Positions 58,939 to 64,000 of a DNA stretch of 64,000 bases are shown here, piece after piece. The position numbers and the translations under genes were made by a program. The DNA comes from Lentzea alba (GTDB lineage: Bacteria; Actinomycetota; Actinomycetes; Mycobacteriales; Pseudonocardiaceae): positions 124,001 to 188,000 of the forward strand of contig NZ_JAAMPJ010000004.1 in NCBI RefSeq assembly GCF_011067745.1. The letters are read 5' to 3'. The notes under the pieces are model-generated. The model did no database searches, had not been told where the DNA came from, and was given only the letters and a program-made list of their open reading frames with translations. Positions within the stretch are counted from its first letter, which is position 1. Every line of letters starts with the position of its first letter.

Positions 58939-60120
58939 TCAAGGTTTGAGCAGCACTTTGACCATGCCGTCGTTCTTCTTCTGGAACGTCTCGTACGCCG
59001 CCGGTGCCTCGTCGAGCGGCAGCCGGTGCGTGGCGAAGTCGTCCACGCCCAGCGGGTCGTCGTCGGTGAGCAGCGGCAGGATCTCCGGGACCCAGCGCCA
59101 CACGTTGGCCTGACCCATCCGCAGCTGCAGCTGCTTGTCGAACATGGTCAGCATCGGCAACGGGTCCGCCATGCCGCCGTACACGCCGACGATCGAGACC
59201 GTGCCGCCGCGACGCACCATGTCGATCGCGCTGTAGAGGGCCTTCAGCCGGTCGACGCCCGCTTCCTTCATCAGCTTCTGGGCCATCGGGTCCGGCAGCA
59301 GACCGGTGAGCTGCTGGGCGAGCTTGCCGACCGGCGCGCCGTGGGCCTCCATGCCGACCGCGTCGATCACCGCGTCCGGGCCCCGGCCGTTCGTGAGGTC
59401 CTTGACGACCTCGGTCAGCCGCTTGCCGGCGCCGCGCACGTCGATGGTCTCGATGCCACGTGCCTTGGCGCGCGCGAGCCGTTCGGGGACGAGGTCGATG
59501 CCGATCGCCCTGGCACCCTTGTGCCGTGCGACCCGGCAGGCCATGTCGCCGATCGGGCCCAGACCGAGGACGGCGACCGTGGAGTCGGGCTGGACGCCTG
59601 CGTACTCGACGGCCTGCCAGGCGGTGGGCAGCACGTCGCTCAGGTAGACGAACCTGTCGTCCGGCGGGCCCTCCGGCACCTTGATCGGGAGCTTGTTGCC
59701 GAACGGGACCCGCAGGTACTCGGCCTGGCCACCGGGGACCTGGCCGTAGAGCTTGGTGTAGCCGAAGAGCGCGGCGCCGGACCCGTGCTCTCGCACCTGG
59801 GTGGTCTCGCACTGGCTCTGCAGGCCCTGCGCGCACATCGCGCAGGTGTTGCAGGAGACGTTGAACGGGATCACCACCCGGTCACCCGGCCTGAGCTCGG
59901 TGACCGCGGCGCCGACCTCCTCGACGACACCCATCGGTTCGTGCCCGAGGATGTCGCCCTCGGTCAGGAACGGCCCGAGCACCTCGTAAAGATGCAGGTC
60001 CGACCCGCAGATGCCGCTGGAGGTGATCTTCACGATCACGTCCTCAGGTTCCTTGAGACCCGGATCGGGGACGCTGTCGACCCGGACGTCGCGTTTGCCG
60101 TGCCAAGTGACTGCCTTCAT
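58939..60120 (-). CDS. Zinc-dependent alcohol dehydrogenase, formaldehyde-dehydrogenase-like
   Basis: The 393-residue medium-chain dehydrogenase has both zinc sites. The catalytic zinc is held by Cys in SGICGSDLH and His-Glu in GHEPMG; the structural zinc by four cysteines in SCNTCAMCAQGLQSQC. The Rossmann motif is VLGLGPIGDMA near residue 195. The longer insertion ending QVREHGSGAALFGYTK and the MDPLPMLTM-like loop place it in the glutathione-independent formaldehyde dehydrogenase-like group common in actinobacteria. It is the first gene of a minus-strand pair and is divergent from the GluRS-like gene. Confidence 0.88.
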   Translation of the reverse strand: MKAVTWHGKRDVRVDSVPDPGLKEPEDVIVKITSSGICGSDLHLYEVLGPFLTEGDILGHEPMGVVEEVGAAVTELRPGDRVVIPFNVSCNTCAMCAQGLQSQCETTQVREHGSGAALFGYTKLYGQVPGGQAEYLRVPFGNKLPIKVPEGPPDDRFVYLSDVLPTAWQAVEYAGVQPDSTVAVLGLGPIGDMACRVARHKGARAIGIDLVPERLARAKARGIETIDVRGAGKRLTEVVKDLTNGRGPDAVIDAVGMEAHGAPVGKLAQQLTGLLPDPMAQKLMKEAGVDRLKALYSAIDMVRRGGTVSIVGVYGGMADPLPMLTMFDKQLQLRMGQANVWRWVPEILPLLTDDDPLGVDDFATHRLPLDEAPAAYETFQKKNDGMVKVLLKP

Positions 60121-60195
60121 GCCCAGGGCGTTCCCCGTGGTCGCGCGTTGATAACCTGGGACGACTCTCTTTCCCCGGTTTGGAGACCCTCAGCG

Positions 60196-61842
60196 ATGCT
60201 CGACCGTGCCGTCGTCGACGCCCTCTTCCCCTCGGACCTGCCCGAGCCGTCCTTCTGGGAGGAGCAGTACCCGCCCCGCGGGCTGGGCGCGGACGCCAAG
60301 GTCACCCGTCTGGGCCCGTCGCCGACCGGGTTCCTGCACATCGGCGGCCTGTACGTCGGCATGATCGACCGCGACCTCGCCTCGCACTCGGGCGGCTCGT
60401 ACATCGTGCGCGTCGAGGACACCGACCAGGCGCGCGAGGTCGAAGGCGCCGTCGACCAGTTCAACCGCGCCTTCGCCTACTTCGGGATCGAGCCCGACGA
60501 GGCGGACTCCGTCGGCTCGTACGGCCCGTACCACCAGTCGCAGCGCGAGCAGATCTACCTGACCTACGTGCGCGAGCTGCTGCGCTCCGGCGCCGCGTAC
60601 CTCTGCTTCGCCACGAAGGAAGAGCTCGCGGACATCACCGCGCGCCAGCAGGCCACCAAGCTCCCCACCGGCTACTACGGCCGCTGGGCGATCTGGCGCG
60701 ACAAGACCGCCGAGGACGTTCAGGCCGCTCTGGACGAGGGCCGCCCGTACGTCGTCCGCTTCCGCTCGCCGGGCAAGGCGGGGGAGCGCACGAGGTTCGT
60801 CGACGCCATTCGCGGGGAGTTGGAGCACGAGGCCAACCGCAACGACGTGGTGATCCTCAAGGCCTCCGACCAGTCACCGCGCCTGCCCACGTACCACTTC
60901 GCGCACGCCGTCGACGACCACCTGATGCGCGTGAACCTGGTGATCCGCGGCGAGGAGTGGATCTCCTCCGTCCCGACCCACCTGCAGCTGTTCGACGCCC
61001 TGGGCTTCGAGCGCGTCGAGTACGCCCACATCGCCCCGCTGATGAAGCAGCAGGGCGGCTCCCGGCGCAAGCTCTCGAAGCGCAAGGACCCCGAGGCCTC
61101 CGTCGAGTTCTTCATCGAGGCGGGCTTCCCGGCCGAGGCGGTCCAGTACTACCTGCGCGGCCTGGTGAACGCCCGCCTCGCCGATCTGCCCCTGGCGGAA
61201 GCTTTGTCTTCACCGATCTCGCTGGCCGAGTGCGGCGTCGCCGGACCGCTGGTCGACCTGGTCAAGCTCGAGGACATCGCCGCCGACTACGTGGCCACGC
61301 TGTCCGGCGACGAGATCATCTCGCGCATCTCGAAGTGGGCCGCCACGTACGACCCGGCCCTGGTCACCGTGCTCGCCGATTCGCGTGACGAGGCACTTGC
61401 GGCCCTGCAGGTGGAGCGCGGCCCGGAAGTCGCCAACCCGCGCAAGGACCTCCGCAAGTGGTCCGACTTCCGCACCGCCTACGGCTTCTTCTTCCCGTCG
61501 CTGTTCGAGCTGGTTTCCGACCGCACCGACGAGCGCCTGGGCGGCCTGTCCCCGGACCTGATCTCGGCCTTCGCCGCCGACTTCGCCGACGGCTACGCCG
61601 ATCTCGAAGACGGCCAGGAGTGGTTCGGCCAGATCCGCGAGCTCGCGGGCAAGCACGGCTTCGCGCCGAACCCCAAGGAGTTCAAGAAGAACCCGGACGC
61701 CTACCCCGGCTCCATCAAGGAGGCGGCGCAGCTGATCCGCGTCTCCCTCACCGGCTCGACCCGCAGCCCGGACCTGCACGCCGTGGCCCGCACGCTGGGC
61801 AAGGACGAGGTGCTGCGCCGGGTGCGCGCCCTGGTCGGCTAG
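60196..61842 (+). CDS. Atypical glutamyl-tRNA synthetase of the clostridial GltX type
   Basis: This class I aminoacyl-tRNA synthetase (548 residues) charges tRNA with glutamate. It has the HIGH-type motif HIGG (residues 48-51, in GPSPTGFLHIGGLY) and the KMSKS-type KLSKR (292-296). It opens with about 30 extra residues (FPSDLPEPSFWEEQYPPRGL), a feature shared with the firmicute GltX form and not with usual actinobacterial GluRS, which starts directly at VRVRFCPSPTG. The VRVEDTDQAREVEGAVDQF block supports this. A normal GluRS gene presumably lies elsewhere, so this would be a second, possibly transferred copy. It might be resistant to a GluRS inhibitor or use a special tRNA; both are inference. 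Confidence 0.85.
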   Translation: MLDRAVVDALFPSDLPEPSFWEEQYPPRGLGADAKVTRLGPSPTGFLHIGGLYVGMIDRDLASHSGGSYIVRVEDTDQAREVEGAVDQFNRAFAYFGIEPDEADSVGSYGPYHQSQREQIYLTYVRELLRSGAAYLCFATKEELADITARQQATKLPTGYYGRWAIWRDKTAEDVQAALDEGRPYVVRFRSPGKAGERTRFVDAIRGELEHEANRNDVVILKASDQSPRLPTYHFAHAVDDHLMRVNLVIRGEEWISSVPTHLQLFDALGFERVEYAHIAPLMKQQGGSRRKLSKRKDPEASVEFFIEAGFPAEAVQYYLRGLVNARLADLPLAEALSSPISLAECGVAGPLVDLVKLEDIAADYVATLSGDEIISRISKWAATYDPALVTVLADSRDEALAALQVERGPEVANPRKDLRKWSDFRTAYGFFFPSLFELVSDRTDERLGGLSPDLISAFAADFADGYADLEDGQEWFGQIRELAGKHGFAPNPKEFKKNPDAYPGSIKEAAQLIRVSLTGSTRSPDLHAVARTLGKDEVLRRVRALVG

Positions 61843-61855
61843 ACGGTACGTGCGG

Positions 61856-61887
61856 CGGCCCCTGGTTCCTGCGGGAACCGGGGGCCG
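61856..61887 (+). terminator. Terminator hairpin after the GluRS gene
   Basis: CGGCCCCTGGTTCC (61856-61869) pairs with GGAACCGGGGGCCG (61874-61887), with one T-G wobble and a 4-base loop. It lies 14 bases after the stop codon. Confidence 0.82.
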
Positions 61888-62208
61888 TTCCGCATCCGGT
61901 GCGCTGCCCACTTTCGGGCCGCATCCGTCGCGGCGGTGCCCGTCAACTTCCGGCCCCACCCAAGCCGACCCGCGCAACCACCCACTTGGCCACGGCAGAG
62001 CCACCACCCGACCAGCCGCCACCCGATCGCCCCCCAGCCACCCAACCGGACCACCCCCCACCGCCATGCGACGGCCGAGCGAGGGCGGGCGAACGGGTCA
62101 GCGAGCGGGCTGCAGAGGTGTGCGAGGTTCGTCCGGAAGAGTTCCGGAACAAAGTCGTGAGAGCGTTCCCATTGACGCGGACGTAACATGCCGTTGAGGA
62201 TCTGCGGC
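61888..62208. other. C-rich 320-base gap with promoter of the GH3 gene
   Basis: Bases 61950-62060 are strongly C-rich and G-poor on the plus strand (repeated cca/ccg/acc), a strand-skewed stretch with no supported gene. Towards the end, TCCGGAA-gag-TTCCGGA forms a 7-base inverted repeat at about 62131-62147. It is followed by the CebR-like box and TTGACG (62172-62177), a possible -35. The GH3 start has GAGGAT before it. Confidence 0.5.
62158..62171 (+). promoter_or_regulatory. CebR-like operator TGAGAGCGTTCCCA
   Basis: This 14-base element differs in two positions from the TGGGAGCGCTCCCA palindrome bound by the cellobiose regulator CebR in Streptomyces. It lies about 38 bases before the GH3 start and next to a TTGACG box. 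It suggests repression by a CebR-type LacI regulator that is relieved by cello-oligosaccharides. Confidence 0.6.
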
Positions 62209-64000
62209 ATGCATTGGAGAAGCACTCTCGCCGCAGTGCTGGGGCTGACGCTCGCCGCCAGCGCTACGTCGGCCGTCGCCGCGCCCGAGGCGCAGCAGCA
62301 CGGGCCGAAGCAGACGGTCATCGGGCAGCCCCGGACGGAGCACGGGTGCGCCCGCATCGAGAAGTCCCTGCCCACCCTCAAGGACTGGCCCAGGGTCGAG
62401 AGCCAGCTCAAGGGCGACCGCAAGGACGAGGCTCGGATCAAGCAGATCCTGGCGAACATGACGCTGGCCGAGAAGGTCGGCCAGATGACGCAGCCGGAGA
62501 TCGCCGCGATCACGGCGCAGGACGTCACGACGTACGGGTTCGGGTCCGTCCTCAACGGTGGCGGTAGCTGGCCCGGCGCGAACAAGAAGGCCACGCCGCA
62601 GGACTGGCTGAAGCTCGCGGACGCCTACTGGGACGCCTCGAAGGCCACGCGCACCAAGATTCCCGTCATCTGGGGCATCGACGCGGTGCACGGCAACAAC
62701 AACGTGTACGGCGCGACGGTCTTCCCGCACAACATCGGGCTCGGCGCGGCGCACGACCCGTGCCTCATCCGCGACATCAACGAGGCCACGGCCGAGCAGA
62801 TTCGGGCGACGGGTCAGGACTGGGCGTTCGCGCCGACGCTCGCGGTCGTGCAGGACGACCGGTGGGGCCGCACGTACGAGGGCTTCTCCGAGGACCCGCG
62901 GATCACCCGCGCGTACGGGTTCGAGGCCGTCAAGGGCCTGCAGGACAACGCGAGGAAGCGCATCGGCGAGGACGGCGTGATCGCCACCGCCAAGCACTTC
63001 CTCGGTGACGGCGGCACGACCGGCGGCAAGGACCAGGGGGTCAACGCCGCGTCCGAGAAAGACATGATCAACATTCACGGGCAGGGCTACTACGGGGCAC
63101 TGGCCGCGGGTGCGCAGACGGTGATGATCTCGTTCAACAGCTGGACGAACGACGTCATCAACGAGGGCAAGGTGCACGGCAGCAAGTACGTGCAGACCGG
63201 CATCCTCAAGGAGAAGATGGGCTTCGACGGCCTGCTCGTCTCCGACTGGAACGGCATCGGCCAGGTCACCGGCTGCACCAACGCCAGCTGCCCGCAGGCG
63301 ATCAACGCCGGCATGGACATCATCATGGTGCCCAACGACTGGAAGGCGTTCATCACCAACACGATCGCCCAGGTCGAGTCCGGTCAGATCCCGATGGCGC
63401 GCATCGACGACGCCGTCACGCGGATTCTGCGCGTCAAGCTGCGCGCCGGCGTTTTCGACGCCCCCAAGCCGTCCCAGCGCGAGCACGCAAACGACCAAGA
63501 CGCCCTGCTGCACAAGGAACTCGCTCGCAAGGCCGTGCGGGAGTCCGCCGTGCTGCTCAAGAACGAGAAGCGCGTGCTGCCGTTGTCCAAGCGCAGCAAG
63601 GTTCTCGTGGTCGGCAAGAGCGCGGACAACATCGGCAACCAGACGGGTGGCTGGACGCTGTCCTGGCAGGGCACCGGCAACACCAACGCCGACTTCCCCA
63701 ACGCCACCAGCATCCTCAAGGGCATCCAGGACACGCTGGGCGCCGCCAACGTCACGTTCGCCGAGACCGCGGACAACGTCGACCCGAAGAACTACGACGC
63801 CGTCATCGCCGTGATCGGTGAGACGCCGTACGCGGAGGGCGTGGGCGACCTCGGCAAGCGGTCGTTCGAGGCCGCCCGCCTGCAGCCGCAGGACATCGCC
63901 GTGCTGGACAAGGTGTCCGGCAAGGGCAAGCCGGTCATCACCGTCTACGTCGGCGGCCGCGCGCTGTACATGAACAAGGAGATCAACCGCTCCGACGCGT
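62209..64000 (+). CDS. Secreted GH3 beta-glucosidase/glucan exo-hydrolase, incomplete
   Basis: The gene runs off the right edge; 597 codons are visible. A signal peptide of about 25 residues (MHWRSTLAAVLGLTLAASAT, then SAVAA) is followed by the GH3 N-terminal barrel. Landmarks are NMTLAEKVGQMTQPE, IPVIWGIDAVHGNNN, the KHFLGDGGT loop with its conserved Lys-His pair, and the nucleophile Asp346 in LLVSDWNG. The second alpha/beta domain begins near residue 430 (RKAVRESAVLLKNEK), where the acid/base residue is expected. The family removes glucose from cellulose- or beta-glucan-derived oligosaccharides. ATG 62209 is chosen for the GAGGAT ribosome site; ATG 62188 is in frame. The CebR-like box upstream fits a cellobiose-linked role. 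Confidence 0.9.
   Translation, partial: MHWRSTLAAVLGLTLAASATSAVAAPEAQQHGPKQTVIGQPRTEHGCARIEKSLPTLKDWPRVESQLKGDRKDEARIKQILANMTLAEKVGQMTQPEIAAITAQDVTTYGFGSVLNGGGSWPGANKKATPQDWLKLADAYWDASKATRTKIPVIWGIDAVHGNNNVYGATVFPHNIGLGAAHDPCLIRDINEATAEQIRATGQDWAFAPTLAVVQDDRWGRTYEGFSEDPRITRAYGFEAVKGLQDNARKRIGEDGVIATAKHFLGDGGTTGGKDQGVNAASEKDMINIHGQGYYGALAAGAQTVMISFNSWTNDVINEGKVHGSKYVQTGILKEKMGFDGLLVSDWNGIGQVTGCTNASCPQAINAGMDIIMVPNDWKAFITNTIAQVESGQIPMARIDDAVTRILRVKLRAGVFDAPKPSQREHANDQDALLHKELARKAVRESAVLLKNEKRVLPLSKRSKVLVVGKSADNIGNQTGGWTLSWQGTGNTNADFPNATSILKGIQDTLGAANVTFAETADNVDPKNYDAVIAVIGETPYAEGVGDLGKRSFEAARLQPQDIAVLDKVSGKGKPVITVYVGGRALYMNKEINRSDA

Noticed and set aside
60121-60195. T-box or other tRNA-sensing leader before the GluRS-like gene
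   Set aside because: The gap is only 75 bases and contains no T-box consensus or room for its stems.
61888-62157. A coding gene in the C-rich gap before GH3
   Set aside because: Open frames exist only because of skewed base composition; none has a ribosome site or recognisable domain.

Overview
This window is chromosomal DNA from a very GC-rich filamentous actinomycete. GTG and TTG starts, 4-base ATGA/GTGA overlaps, mycothiol-type enzymes, a 13E12-type HNH protein, a StrR-like regulator and many secreted hydrolases all fit. Gene content suggests the Pseudonocardiaceae (Lentzea/Saccharothrix/Actinosynnema-like); this is inference, because no rRNA or tRNA gene is present. The window starts inside an unrecognised minus-strand gene and ends inside a GH3 glycosidase gene.

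Bases 1-13,000 hold mostly single genes: a secreted GH5 endoglycoceramidase-like enzyme, a sirtuin overlapping a DUF4419 gene, an S4 RNA-binding protein, a secreted chorismate mutase, a TetR/quinone-oxidoreductase pair with a clear two-site operator, a STAS protein, a heme peroxidase with a DoxX-like partner, an MFS exporter and a secreted serine hydrolase. Bases 12,750-14,780 (minus strand) form a tight operon of a nucleotide-sugar-epimerase-like SDR and a three-part cobalt-type nitrile hydratase, in the arrangement known from thiocyanate hydrolase and toyocamycin nitrile hydratase. An IS110-family element with two frameshifts follows, bounded by an 8-base repeat and with a possible bridge-RNA leader. 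Then come an HNH/DUF222 gene and a decayed MFS gene.

Bases 19,000-25,800 form a carbohydrate locus: a DeoR/LacI hybrid regulator, an ABC importer without its own ATPase, a D-2-hydroxyacid dehydrogenase and a DUF2264 protein. Matching 13-base candidate operators lie on both sides of the regulator. Bases 25,800-35,700 hold lipoproteins, an acyl-CoA dehydrogenase/HxlR pair, a DoxX gene, a two-component system and an orphan P450. Bases 36,000-41,900 form a complete peptide ABC importer whose two ATPases are fused.

Bases 41,980-45,620 hold a DUF3592-like membrane protein and a membrane-anchored caspase-like protease with a pentapeptide-repeat linker and an apparent effector-associated N-terminal region. 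It is the best candidate in the window for a conflict or programmed-death component. Next are tandem LigD-type primase-polymerases without Ku or ligase, a DUF5997/LysR-domain pair, a YCII/DGPF gene, a StrR-like orphan regulator, a TPR-type XRE regulator, a NUDIX hydrolase, two convergent subtilases, a threonylcarbamoyl-AMP synthase, a zinc alcohol dehydrogenase and an atypical GluRS of the clostridial type. The closing GH3 glucosidase has a CebR-like box upstream.

Three separated genes (DoxX, a truncated neighbour and the YCII gene) carry near-identical TGTCGA/CGACG promoters of the ECF42 sigma-factor type. This points to a small dispersed regulon.
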